In this document: positions 8,148 to 16,271 of the stretch, piece after piece
Numbering within the stretch: the stretch's first letter is position 1
How the letters are laid out: the number at the start of each line of letters is the position of its first letter
Origin: CAYLOC01 sp964385195
GTDB lineage: Bacteria; Actinomycetota; Actinomycetes; Propionibacteriales; Nocardioidaceae
Assembly: GCA_964385195.1 (NCBI GenBank)
Contig: CAYLOC010000006.1
Coordinates: 1 to 38,022, forward strand
Reading direction: 5' to 3'
DNA length: 38,022 nucleotides
Notes under the pieces: model-generated
The model's input: only the letters and a program-made list of their open reading frames with translations
Databases searched by the model: none
Told to the model about the DNA's origin: nothing
Translations under genes and position numbers: made by a program

Positions 8148-8942
8148 TCAGGCACCAGCTGTCGTGCCGGCAACCGTCGTCGCGGTGAGGCGCTTCATCT
8201 TCTCCAGTACCCGGTCCGAGGTGGGGTTGCGCAGCTCGTCGACAACCCTGCCGTCGGCGAGGAACACCACCCGGTCGGTGTAGGAGGCCGCCCCCGGGTC
8301 GTGGGTGACCATCACGATGGTCTGCTGGTGGTCATCCACGCTGCGCCGCAAGAATCCGAGCACCTCTGCTCCGGAGGTGGAGTCGAGGTTGCCGGTCGGC
8401 TCGTCGGCGAAGACGATGTCCGGGCGGGACACCAGGGCGCGGGCGCATGCGACCCGTTGTTGCTGTCCGCCGGAGAGCTCGTTCGGCCGGTGCCCCAGCC
8501 GGGAGCCCAGGTCGACGGTCGAGATCACGGTGTCGAACCAGTCCGGATCCGGTGTGCGCCCGGCGATCTCCAGCGGGAGCACGATGTTCTCACGGGCGGT
8601 CAGCGTCGGCACGAGGTTGAACGCCTGGAACACGAACCCGATCTTGTCGCGGCGGAGCCTGGTCAACTGCTTGTCGCCAAGGGTGGAGAGCTCCACGTCC
8701 CCCACGAAGACCTGCCCGGACGTCGGGGTGTCCAGGGCGGCGAGGCAGTGCATCAGCGTCGACTTCCCGGACCCCGAGGGCCCCATGACGGCGGTGAACT
8801 CCCCGGCAGCGAGGTCGAGAGAGACCCCGTCGAGTGCGGCGACGGCGGCGTCCCCCTCGCCGTACACCTTGCGCAGGTCCCTCGCCCGCGCCGCGGTCTG
8901 CCGCTCTCCCACGGCTTCTGGCGCAACTGCAACTTCGGACAT
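8148..8942 (-). CDS. ABC transporter ATP-binding protein, LolD/MacB type
   Basis: The 264-residue ATPase has Walker A GPSGSGKST at about residues 54-62. The Q-loop region is VFQAFNLVPTLT, the signature is LSGGQQQR, Walker B with D-loop is FADEPTGNLD, and the switch is MVTHD. It matches the MacB/LolD subfamily and would power the permease encoded 4 bp downstream. A short unusual N-terminal extension (about 20 residues, Ala/Glu-rich) precedes the core. The chosen ATG at 8942 is the last methionine before the domain and follows GGCGGAAG. The frame is open to 9011, but the added residues (Ser/Arg/Gly-rich) look non-coding. Confidence 0.93.
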   Translation of the reverse strand: MSEVAVAPEAVGERQTAARARDLRKVYGEGDAAVAALDGVSLDLAAGEFTAVMGPSGSGKSTLMHCLAALDTPTSGQVFVGDVELSTLGDKQLTRLRRDKIGFVFQAFNLVPTLTARENIVLPLEIAGRTPDPDWFDTVISTVDLGSRLGHRPNELSGGQQQRVACARALVSRPDIVFADEPTGNLDSTSGAEVLGFLRRSVDDHQQTIVMVTHDPGAASYTDRVVFLADGRVVDELRNPTSDRVLEKMKRLTATTVAGTTAGA

Positions 8943-9253
8943 GACTTCCGCCACCTCTCCCCGAGTCCCCGATTCCCCGACCTGTCGACGGCCGGACGAA
9001 GCCATCATCATCTAGCAACGGGTCGGTTGGCGATCGGGTTTTCCCCCGAGTCCGTCCCTGGCCCGCCCCTGAGTCGACGGGTTTCCGCACTTTTGTTGCG
9101 GTTTCCCGCGCTGTCGAGGATAGCGACGTGTGAGGACGGTATCTCGGTCCTGCACAGGCTCGCGCCGGCAACCGTCACGCTCTTCCCGTGACAGGTGTCA
9201 CCGATCCGGTCGTGAGAGGTGGCGCCCACTCAACCGAGAGCGAGTGCCCACTC

Positions 9254-9353
9254 NNNNNNNNNNNNNNNNNNNNNNNNNNNNNNNNNNNNNNNNNNNNNNN
9301 NNNNNNNNNNNNNNNNNNNNNNNNNNNNNNNNNNNNNNNNNNNNNNNNNNNNN
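9254..9353. other. Scaffold gap (100 N) flanked by a 55-bp identical overlap
   Basis: The 55 bp immediately left of the Ns (9199-9253) are identical to the 55 bp immediately right (9354-9408). Identical contig ends abutting a default-size gap suggest two overlapping contigs that were scaffolded without merging. The true sequence is probably about 155 bp shorter, unless extra repeat units are missing. The break lies in a palindromic repeat array, which explains the assembly failure. Confidence 0.85.
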
Positions 9354-9374
9354 CACCGATCCGGTCGTGAGAGG

Positions 9375-9462
9375 TGGCGCCCACTCAACCGAGAGCGAGT
9401 GCCCACTCGACCGAGAATGAGTGCCTACTCGGCGGAGAGCGAGTGCCTACTCGGCGTGGGGT
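9375..9462. repeat. Array of four 22-bp palindromic repeats
   Basis: Units lie at 9375-9396 (diverged), 9397-9418, 9419-9440 and 9441-9462 (last half diverged). Each has a 12-bp palindromic core GAGTGCCYACTC (arms GAGT/ACTC) followed by a 10-bp spacer ending GAGARY. There are no unique spacers, so this is not a CRISPR. A related element lies at 19430-19465. The array ends 25 bp before the femX-like start codon and could form several alternative stems in RNA or DNA. Confidence 0.85.
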
Positions 9463-9487
9463 GGGGGATCCGGTAGCGTCTCGGGGC

Positions 9488-10618
9488 GTGACCCGGACCG
9501 CTGTCGACCTCCGCCCCCTCAGTCCGTCCGAACACCAGGAGTTCCTGACCGGACGGGACGGGGTCAGCTTCTTACAGACCCCCGCATGGGGCGCGGTGAA
9601 ACAGGAGTGGCAGCACGAGTCGGTGGGCTGGTTCAACGGGACCGAGCTCGTCGGGGCAGGACTGGTCTTGTACCGGCGACTTCCCCGGCTCAAGCGGTCC
9701 CTGGCCTATCTGCCCGAGGGACCGGTCTTCGACTGGAGCCGCGACGACGCCGGCGCTGCCCTGGTTGCGTTGACGAGGTACCTGCGCAGCCGCGGTGCGT
9801 TCGCCGTCCGGATCGGCCCGCCGGTGCGCACCCGGGCGTGGGCGGCCGCCACGGTGAAGGACGCGCTGAAGCACCCGTCGTACCGCCGGCTCGGGGACGT
9901 CCCCCCTGACGAGGAGTTTGACAACGGGCACCGGCTGCAACGCCTGCTGAGCACAACCGGCTGGCGCAGCCTGTCCGGTGGTGACGGCTTCGGGGCCGGG
10001 CAGCCGCAGTACGTGTTCTGGCTGCCGCTGTCCGGGCGCAGCGAGGAGGACGTGCTCGCGGGCATGAACCAGCAGTGGCGCCGCAACATCAAGAAGGCGG
10101 ACAAGGCCGGGGTAGCCGTGACGGTCGGCTCCCAGGGAGACCTGGCGGCCTTCCACGACCTGTACGTCGAGACGGCACACCGCGACGGGTTCGCCCCCCG
10201 CCCCCTCTCGTACTTCGAGCAGATGTTCTCGGCGATGACCGCCGAGGACCCTGACCGGCTCCGGCTCTACCTCGCCCACCACGAGCAGGACCTGGTCGCC
10301 GCCACCACGCTGGTGCAGGTGGGGCGGCACGTGTGGTACTCCTACGGCGCGTCCTCCACGGCAAAGCGGGACGTGCGCGGGTCCAACGCGGTGCAGTGGC
10401 GGATGATCCGCGACGCGATGGCCGCGGGCGCCGAGGTCTACGACCTGCGCGGCATCACCGACACCCTCGACCCCGACGACGCCCACGTCGGGCTGATCCG
10501 GTTCAAGGCCGGCACCGGCGGCGACGCGGTGGAGTACGTCGGGGAGTGGGACCTGCCGTTGAACCGGCCGTTGTACGCGGCGTTCGACCTGTACATGCGT
10601 CGGCGTCGCGCACGGTGA
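9488..10618 (+). CDS. FemA/FemB/FemX-like peptidoglycan bridge aminoacyltransferase
   Basis: The 376-residue protein fits the FemABX fold, two GNAT-like domains. Early motifs are FLQTPAWGAVKQEW (about 25-38) and the LPEGPVFDW region. NQQWRRNIKKADKAGV at about 197-212 is the family's characteristic segment in the second half. YSYGAS, AVQWRMIRDAM and GLIRFKAGTGGDAVEYVGEWD lie near the C terminus. Fem proteins transfer an amino acid from aminoacyl-tRNA to the peptidoglycan stem lysine or diaminopimelate side chain at the cytoplasmic membrane face. The donor amino acid cannot be read from sequence. The next gene is an alanine-racemase-like protein, a pairing also found in Streptomyces. The start GTG at 9488 follows the repeat array; the open frame continues upstream into repeats and Ns, which I exclude. 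Confidence 0.88.
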   Translation: MTRTAVDLRPLSPSEHQEFLTGRDGVSFLQTPAWGAVKQEWQHESVGWFNGTELVGAGLVLYRRLPRLKRSLAYLPEGPVFDWSRDDAGAALVALTRYLRSRGAFAVRIGPPVRTRAWAAATVKDALKHPSYRRLGDVPPDEEFDNGHRLQRLLSTTGWRSLSGGDGFGAGQPQYVFWLPLSGRSEEDVLAGMNQQWRRNIKKADKAGVAVTVGSQGDLAAFHDLYVETAHRDGFAPRPLSYFEQMFSAMTAEDPDRLRLYLAHHEQDLVAATTLVQVGRHVWYSYGASSTAKRDVRGSNAVQWRMIRDAMAAGAEVYDLRGITDTLDPDDAHVGLIRFKAGTGGDAVEYVGEWDLPLNRPLYAAFDLYMRRRRAR

Positions 10619-10727
10619 CGGCCCGGACCGACGCGAGCGGTCGGCCCCGTCCACCGCACCCGGCGTGCGCCCCGATACGGTAACGAGCCATGGACGGTCA
10701 GCCGCACGGGTCGGGGCGCTCCCGGCG

Positions 10728-11750
10728 ATGACCCTCACGCTGTACGTCGACGGGCCGCGGTGGCGCGCGCACCTACGCCAGACGGCGTCGGACATCCCGG
10801 GGCTGGTTCCGGTCGCGAAGGGCAACGGGTACGGGTTCGGCATCCACCGGCTCGCGCGGCGCGCCGCGTGGCTCGGCGTCGACATGGTGGCCGTCGGCAC
10901 CTACGCCGAGGTCGGGACCGTGACCCGCCGGTTCGACGGTGACGTGCTGGTGCTTGAGCCATGGCGTCCGAACCGACCCGAGACGCCGTACGGCGATCGC
11001 ATCGTGCACACCATCAGTCGCCCGGAGGACCTGGCGGGCTTGTCCCGGAGCCGGGGCGCGGATTCTCCCCGTGTGGTCGTGGAGGGCCTGACCTCGATGC
11101 GCCGGCACGGCATGGCCCCCGACGACCTGCGTGCAGCCCTCGCCGCTGCCGGTGGTGTGCGGGTCGTCGGCCTGGCGCTGCACCTGCCGCTCGACGGGAA
11201 CCACGGACCCGAGGCCGCGCGCTGGGCCGAGGAGGTCGACGCCCACCAGATCTTCGTCTCGCATCTGAACGCGGCGAACCGGCAACGTGTCCAGGCGGCC
11301 CGACCGGCGGCGACCGTGCGGCCCCGCGTGGGCACCTCGCTGTGGCTGGGCGCGCCGGAGGCCCTGAACCCACGCGCGACCGTGCTCGACGTCCATCCGG
11401 TACGACGGGGGGACCGCGTCGGCTACCGGCAGCGCCGCATCGTGCGGGACGGGCATCTGCTCGTGCTGTCCGGCGGCACCGCGCACGGGATCGGGTTGGA
11501 GGCGCCGACGGCGGCGGCCACGTGGCGGCAGCGCGCCGTCTCCACGGCCCGGGGCGGTCTGGACGCCGCCGGCTGGTCGTTGTCGCCGTACGTCGTGGAC
11601 GGCCGCAAGCGGTGGTTCGTCGAGCCGCCGCACATGCAGGTCAGCATGGTCCACCTGCCGGGGTCAGCGACCTGTCCGGCGGTGGGCGAGGAAGTGCCGT
11701 TGGAGGTGCGCTATACCGCGACCGCGTTCGACCGCGTCGTGGTGAGCTGA
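10728..11750 (+). CDS. Alanine racemase-like PLP protein
   Basis: The 340-residue protein starts MTLTLYVDGPRWRAHL. The PLP-lysine motif of fold-type III enzymes appears as VPVAKGNGYGFG, with K31 as the probable Schiff-base lysine (canonical Alr has VKANAYGHG). Later come RVGTSLWLG and a C-terminal SGGTAHGIGLEAP and EPPHMQVSM. It is close to the paralogue that sits beside femX in Streptomyces and differs from canonical Alr, so racemase activity is unproven. A role in supplying or sensing an amino acid for the Fem-made bridge is inference. ATG at 10728 is chosen; a GTG at 10665 would add 21 unconserved residues. Its 3' end overlaps the convergent GT87 gene by 40 bp. Confidence 0.85.
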   Translation: MTLTLYVDGPRWRAHLRQTASDIPGLVPVAKGNGYGFGIHRLARRAAWLGVDMVAVGTYAEVGTVTRRFDGDVLVLEPWRPNRPETPYGDRIVHTISRPEDLAGLSRSRGADSPRVVVEGLTSMRRHGMAPDDLRAALAAAGGVRVVGLALHLPLDGNHGPEAARWAEEVDAHQIFVSHLNAANRQRVQAARPAATVRPRVGTSLWLGAPEALNPRATVLDVHPVRRGDRVGYRQRRIVRDGHLLVLSGGTAHGIGLEAPTAAATWRQRAVSTARGGLDAAGWSLSPYVVDGRKRWFVEPPHMQVSMVHLPGSATCPAVGEEVPLEVRYTATAFDRVVVS

Positions 11751-13237
11751 CCGGCCTCCTCCACCGGCTCGGCATCGGACCCCTCGTCGAGAAGGCCGCC
11801 CAGCGGATCGTCGGAGAGCCCGTCGGCGCGCACCGGGTCGTTCCACGGCGCGAAGATGTCGCGCACCACCATCGCCACGAGGTACAGCTCACCGAGTACC
11901 CGGATGATGATCGAGACCGCATAGAACGGGTCCGGGTTCCCCTCGGCCACGAAGAAGTGCGCCAGGTGCATCCACACCGCGAAGAAGTAGTAGACCTCAG
12001 CGGCCTGCCACACCAGCAGGTCGCGCCATCGCGGCCGGGCGAGAACGGCCAGCGGCAGCAGCCACAGCACGTACTGCGGGGAGTACACCTTGTTCACGAT
12101 CAGGAACGCCGCGACCACGAGGAAGACCAGCTGCACCACCCGCGGGCGCCGCGGCGCCAGAAGACCGATCAGGCCGATGACGACGCAGGCGGAGCCGAAC
12201 GCGATGAACGTGGTGGTGTTGATGAACGACGCGGTGGCGGTGTAGCCGTACGTCGCCGCGACCAGCCACAGCGAGCCCAGGTCCGGCCCGCGGTCGGCGT
12301 TGAACGTCCAGAAGTGCAGGAACTGCTCCGGGGACCACAGGTAGACCGGCAGGTCGATCACCAGCCAGGTGGCCAGCGCCGCAGCGCACATCCGCACCCA
12401 CGGCTCCATCTGCTTCCGCCGTAGGCACAGCACCAGCAGCGGGCCGAGGAAGAACAGCGGGTAGAGCTTCGTTGCCGTGCCCAACCCGATGAACACCCCG
12501 GTCAGGATGGGTCTTCGGGTGGACCACGCCCAGATGATCCCGGCAACGCAGCCGATGGCGAGCACGTCCCAGTTGATGGTGGCAGTCAGCACCAGCATGG
12601 GAGCGGCAGCCATCAGCATCGCGTCCCACGGACGTCGCGGCTGGGCCTTCACCAGCAGGAGAAGCGCGATCAGCAGTACGACGAAGAAGCCGACGGCGTT
12701 GACCGACCAGAACACGGCGCTGTCGTACTGGACACCGGGGTTCCCGCTGACGTCGGAGGACGGGGTGCCGGACAGGTCCGGACTCTTGCCGATCAGGTGG
12801 GTGATCTCGCCGGTGACACCCATCCACACACCCGTCAGGACCGGGTACTCGATCGCCCTGTCCTCCGGCGAGCCGGACTGTTGCTGCCCCGCCGCGAGGT
12901 CGCTTTGCGGTTCATAGGGCCAGATCCCCTGCGCCAGCCCCCGCCCGGCGTACAGGTAGGGGATGTCGGTGTAACACATGTGGGAGAACGACTTCGGCGG
13001 CGAGGCATGCGACCAGTCGGTGACAACGCACGGCGACTTCTGCACCACCCCGATGGCGAAGAAGACCGCGGCCACAGCGAGGATCACCCGCAGCGGTGTC
13101 CACCAGCTACGACCGTCACGGGCATGGGTCCCGAACGGACCGCCTGCGGGTGAGCTCGCCCAGCGGACCAAGGAGTCGTCCCGGGTGGGTGCGGCGACGC
13201 CGTGTGGCGTCCGGATCCGGGATCTCACGCGGACCAT
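11711..13237 (-). CDS. GT87-family polyprenyl-phosphate-dependent glycosyltransferase, integral membrane
   Basis: The 508-residue protein has about ten to twelve hydrophobic segments between residues 50 and 470. A large first extracytoplasmic loop contains CYTDIPYLYAGRGLAQGIWPYEP and IEYPVLTGVWMG, as in GT87 mannosyl/arabinosyl transferases that use decaprenyl-phosphate sugars. TATKLYPLFFLGPLL at about 310 and SPQYVLWLLPLA at about 415 are further family hallmarks. It corresponds by position to Rv0051 and its Streptomyces equivalent. It lies 34 bp downstream of the PBP gene on the same strand, suggesting a shared role in cell-wall polymer assembly. The start ATG at 13237 lacks a strong ribosome-binding site; the frame stays open upstream through the PBP tail, but that part is a shadow. 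Confidence 0.88.
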   Translation of the reverse strand: MVRVRSRIRTPHGVAAPTRDDSLVRWASSPAGGPFGTHARDGRSWWTPLRVILAVAAVFFAIGVVQKSPCVVTDWSHASPPKSFSHMCYTDIPYLYAGRGLAQGIWPYEPQSDLAAGQQQSGSPEDRAIEYPVLTGVWMGVTGEITHLIGKSPDLSGTPSSDVSGNPGVQYDSAVFWSVNAVGFFVVLLIALLLLVKAQPRRPWDAMLMAAAPMLVLTATINWDVLAIGCVAGIIWAWSTRRPILTGVFIGLGTATKLYPLFFLGPLLVLCLRRKQMEPWVRMCAAALATWLVIDLPVYLWSPEQFLHFWTFNADRGPDLGSLWLVAATYGYTATASFINTTTFIAFGSACVVIGLIGLLAPRRPRVVQLVFLVVAAFLIVNKVYSPQYVLWLLPLAVLARPRWRDLLVWQAAEVYYFFAVWMHLAHFFVAEGNPDPFYAVSIIIRVLGELYLVAMVVRDIFAPWNDPVRADGLSDDPLGGLLDEGSDAEPVEEAGQLTTTRSNAVAV

Positions 13238-13271
13238 CGTGCCGCATGTACGGGCCACATCGGCGACGGCC

Positions 13272-15545
13272 CTACCGAGAGGGTGGCGTGGCGGCACCGC
13301 CCTGGTGCCCGTTCCGGAGCGTGGCGGTGGACGGGGGAGCGGTGGGGGTCGAGGCCCGGGTGGTCGATGGGCCGGTGCTGGTGGGCGTCGGTTCCTGAGT
13401 CTGCGTCGCGTGGGTGGTCGTGGGGGTCGTGGTGGTGGGCGCCGTGGTGGTGGGCGCCGTGGTCGTGGTGGCCCGCGTGGTCGTCGGGGTAGTGCGCGGC
13501 GCGGTCGCCGACGCGGTGTCCGTCGGGCGCGGGGCCGTGGCGCTGGACGTGGGTGTCTCCGGCGCCCGGGTGGTACGGCGGGGCGACGGAGGCCGCGTCG
13601 GTGCGGTGTGGTGCGGCGTGAGCGTGGCCGGCTCGGGGAAGGCACGGACCGGGGTGCCGCGCAATGCGCCGGTCATGTACGTCGTCCATGTCTGGCAGGG
13701 GTAGGTTCCGCCGTAGAACGGGTCGAGGTAGCCGCCGTCGAGCGGGTCGTTGCCGTCTCCCCGGACGAACATGACCGCCGTCGACAGTTGCGGGGTGTAG
13801 CCGACGAACCAGGCGGAGGAGACATGCTCCTCCCCGTCCTTCCAGACCGCCGTCGCCGTACCCGTCTTGCCGGCCGCGGGCCGTCCGAGGGCCCGGGCGC
13901 GAGTGCCGGTTCCGGCCTCCACGACCTTGCGCAGCGCGGCGGTGACGTTGCTGGTCACCGCCGGGGAGAAGGCACGGGTGGTGGCGGAGTCGTGCTGGTA
14001 GCGCAGGCCGCTGCGGTCGGTCACCTTCTCAATCACGTACCAGTCGGCACGTTCGCCCCCGGCCGCGAAGGTGGCGTAGCCGTTCGCCTGGTCGATGACC
14101 GAGACGGTGGCGGTTCCGAGCGCGACCACCGGGTTCGGGTGCAGGCCGCGGGTCCGCCCGTGCCGGGGAATGCCCGCGTCGGTCATCGCGTCGACCACCT
14201 TCTGCGGTCCGTCGTCCATGCTGGTGGTCAGGTCCACGTAGGCGGTGTTGATCGACTCCTGGGTGGCATACAGCAGCGAGACGTTGCTGCCGTAGGAGAA
14301 CCCGTTGGGGTGTCCGGAGGACTCGCCTTCGTTGTGTACCAGGGTCCCGTCGGGGAGCCGGAACGGTGAGTTCCCGTCGAACGTGTCCTGCAGCGTGTAG
14401 CCGTCCCGCAGCGCTGCCGCCAGGGCGTACGGCTTGAACGACGAGCCCGGCTGGCCGCCATGCACGGCCCAGTTGTACTGGCTTGTGAGGTAGTCCTTTC
14501 CCCCGATCATCGCCCGGAGCGCCCCGCTCCCCGGCTCGACCGAGGCCAGCGCCACGTGGAGGGCCTTCTTCTTTGGGGGAACCTGCCTGACCGCCTTCCG
14601 CGCCGCCTGCATGTCCTGGTAGTCGAACGTGGTGACGATGTTCAGGCCCCCGCCGTCGATCTCGTCGTCGCTGAAGTGGTGCTCGTGCAGTCGGCTGCGG
14701 ACGAGCGTGAGCAGGTAGCCCTTCTGACCGCCGTACTTGTCGCTGGTCTTGATGTGGGGGAAGTGCGGCAGGCGGCGGCCGAGACGGTGCGCCTGTTGCG
14801 GTGTCAGGTCGCCCATGTCGGCCATGCCGTCGAGCACGTACTGGTACCGGCCGAGCAGCCGTTGCCGGTTGTCGGCCCCACCGGCGGGGTCGAGGTTCCC
14901 CGGTGAGTTCAGCACGGCGGCGAGGACGGCGCCCTCCCGGACGGTCAGGTCGGCGGCCGGCTTGTCGAAGTAGGCATGTGCGGCGGCGTCGATGCCGTAG
15001 GCCCCGCGCCCGAAGTAGATCGTGTTCAGGTAGCCCTGCAGGATCGCCTTCTTCCCCAGGGTGCGGTCGATCTTCAGCGACAAGAACGCCTCTTTGATCT
15101 TGCGTTCCCAGGTGCGCTGCTGGGTGAGGTAGAGGACCTTGACGTACTGCTGGGTGATGGTGGAGCCGCCGTGTGTGGTGTCACTGGTCAGGTCGTGCCA
15201 GGCCGCGCGGACGGTCCCCGTCACCGAGATCCCCGGGTCGGAGTAGAAGGAGCGGTTCTCCGCGGCGATCACCGCATGCTGGACATGCAGCGGCACCTCG
15301 GACAGCGGAACGCTGTGCCGGTTCTGCAGCGCGAAGGTCCCCAACACGTGCTGGCCGTCGGAGTAGTAGACGGTGGTGGTCTCGGCCTGGAAGTCGGCGT
15401 TGGGGTCGGGGATCGACGTCATCTGGTAGCCCACGAACAACACCGCCGCCAAGGCGACCACCCCGAGCGCGCCCAGGATCAGCGTCCACTTCGCGGTCTT
15501 CTTCCCGGCGTGGCGCGCCTTGGCCCACCCGTGCAGGTCGCGCAT
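13272..15545 (-). CDS. Class A penicillin-binding protein (GT51 transglycosylase + transpeptidase)
   Basis: The 757-residue bifunctional peptidoglycan synthase has a short basic cytoplasmic tail and one membrane anchor at about 20-42. The GT51 domain has catalytic Glu96 in AAENRSFYS and GGSTITQQY at about 126-134. The transpeptidase domain has Ser368 in SSFK, SIN at 431-433 and KTGT at 560-563. It polymerises lipid II outside the membrane and cross-links stems. After residue 650 comes a Thr/Pro/Ala-rich tail of about 100 residues, partly built from TTTAP pentapeptides, ending ATPPSR. It corresponds to ponA1 (Rv0050) by position. It follows DUF5318 by 47 bp on the same strand. No PASTA domain is present. 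Confidence 0.95.
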   Translation of the reverse strand: MRDLHGWAKARHAGKKTAKWTLILGALGVVALAAVLFVGYQMTSIPDPNADFQAETTTVYYSDGQHVLGTFALQNRHSVPLSEVPLHVQHAVIAAENRSFYSDPGISVTGTVRAAWHDLTSDTTHGGSTITQQYVKVLYLTQQRTWERKIKEAFLSLKIDRTLGKKAILQGYLNTIYFGRGAYGIDAAAHAYFDKPAADLTVREGAVLAAVLNSPGNLDPAGGADNRQRLLGRYQYVLDGMADMGDLTPQQAHRLGRRLPHFPHIKTSDKYGGQKGYLLTLVRSRLHEHHFSDDEIDGGGLNIVTTFDYQDMQAARKAVRQVPPKKKALHVALASVEPGSGALRAMIGGKDYLTSQYNWAVHGGQPGSSFKPYALAAALRDGYTLQDTFDGNSPFRLPDGTLVHNEGESSGHPNGFSYGSNVSLLYATQESINTAYVDLTTSMDDGPQKVVDAMTDAGIPRHGRTRGLHPNPVVALGTATVSVIDQANGYATFAAGGERADWYVIEKVTDRSGLRYQHDSATTRAFSPAVTSNVTAALRKVVEAGTGTRARALGRPAAGKTGTATAVWKDGEEHVSSAWFVGYTPQLSTAVMFVRGDGNDPLDGGYLDPFYGGTYPCQTWTTYMTGALRGTPVRAFPEPATLTPHHTAPTRPPSPRRTTRAPETPTSSATAPRPTDTASATAPRTTPTTTRATTTTAPTTTAPTTTTPTTTHATQTQEPTPTSTGPSTTRASTPTAPPSTATLRNGHQGGAATPPSR
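13429..13473. repeat. 15-bp repeats encoding TTTAP units in the PBP tail
   Basis: Two exact 15-bp copies (13429-13443 and 13444-13458) and a diverged third (13459-13473) encode TTTAP, TTTAP and TTTTP-like pentapeptides in the PBP C-terminal tail. The unit length equals that of the other tandem duplications in this window. Confidence 0.75.
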
Positions 15546-15592
15546 CTTGACCTTGCCGCGCCGGCCACTGCCGGCGGGCTTCTTCGCGGGGC

Positions 15593-16012
15593 TCAGTACT
15601 CGTCCTCGACGGTGCGTTGGCGGCGAGGGGGGCGCCGCGGCGCGCCGTCACCGACGACGAAGGACTCCACGAGATGGTTCCAGCTGCAGCGCGCGCACAC
15701 CTCGAGCACGTACACGGTGATCTCGCCGTACTGGTGGGCCATCTCCTCGATCTCTTCGCGCTGCTTGATCCGCCCGGAGAACTGGCCGAGCTCGTCTCCG
15801 AAGACGTAGCGCAGGTGGGAGATGCTGGTGTGGCGGCAGACCGGGCAGGGAGTGTCTACCGGCTCACCGAGCTGCTTGGCTGCCCGGAGCGTGTAGGGGT
15901 CGGCGTCACAGACATCGTCCATGCTGAGCATGCCGCCACCGCGCAGCGTGGCCAGTGTCGCTCGGCGCTGCAGCGAGTAGTCGATGGTGGAGCGCTGTGA
16001 CCACATTCCCAT
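15593..16012 (-). CDS. DUF5318 family protein
   Basis: The 139-residue protein contains QRSTIDYSLQRRATL, then VCDADPYTLRAAKQLGEP, then a zinc-ribbon-like pair of CxxC motifs: CPVC at about 67 and CARC at about 111. It ends in a basic tail. This is the actinobacteria-specific DUF5318 family, found beside ponA1 (Rv0049 position). Its function is unknown; the cysteine pairs suggest metal binding, and the conserved neighbourhood suggests a link to envelope growth. The start is ambiguous between ATGs at 16012 and 16006; neither has a strong ribosome-binding site. The upstream frame runs into the scaffold gap and is not coding. Confidence 0.88.
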   Translation of the reverse strand: MGMWSQRSTIDYSLQRRATLATLRGGGMLSMDDVCDADPYTLRAAKQLGEPVDTPCPVCRHTSISHLRYVFGDELGQFSGRIKQREEIEEMAHQYGEITVYVLEVCARCSWNHLVESFVVGDGAPRRPPRRQRTVEDEY

Positions 16013-16145
16013 AGCGTTGTCGAGGGTACGCCGAGATCCTACGCCGCCGCGGTATGCCGGGAACAGATCCCAAGGACGGCGCGGGACGCCGACCCACCCT
16101 CGACGTACCACCCTCGCCGTACCTGCTGATATATCGAACCGATAT

Positions 16146-16245
16146 NNNNNNNNNNNNNNNNNNNNNNNNNNNNNNNNNNNNNNNNNNNNNNNNNNNNNNN
16201 NNNNNNNNNNNNNNNNNNNNNNNNNNNNNNNNNNNNNNNNNNNNN
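16146..16245. other. Scaffold gap (100 N) flanked by a 42-bp identical overlap
   Basis: The 42 bp left of the Ns (16104-16145) equal the 42 bp right of them (16246-16287). As at the first gap, this indicates overlapping contig ends joined with a default N run. Both copies include most of the palindromic operator, so the second apparent operator is probably an artefact. Confidence 0.85.
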
Positions 16246-16271
16246 CGTACCACCCTCGCCGTACCTGCTGA

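Larger units (their letters stand above)
8943..9487. other. Divergent intergenic region between ABC ATPase and femX-like gene, with gap
   Basis: No gene is supported here. From left to right I see a small stem CCGCA/TGCGG with a 7-nt loop (9085-9101), a 6-bp inverted repeat GTGACA/TGTCAC with a 2-nt loop (9188-9201), the left copy of a contig-end overlap (9199-9253), 100 Ns, the right copy (9354-9408) and the 22-bp repeat array. Promoters for both flanking genes must lie here, but I cannot place them with confidence. Confidence 0.6.

Noticed and set aside
9199..9408. Target-site or long direct duplication around a missing mobile element
   Set aside because: The identical copies touch the 100 Ns exactly and the second gap shows the same behaviour, so overlapping contig ends are the simpler explanation. 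No transposase is seen nearby.
9375..9462. CRISPR array
   Set aside because: The repeats are directly adjacent 22-bp units with similar spacers, no unique spacer sequences, and no cas genes in the window.
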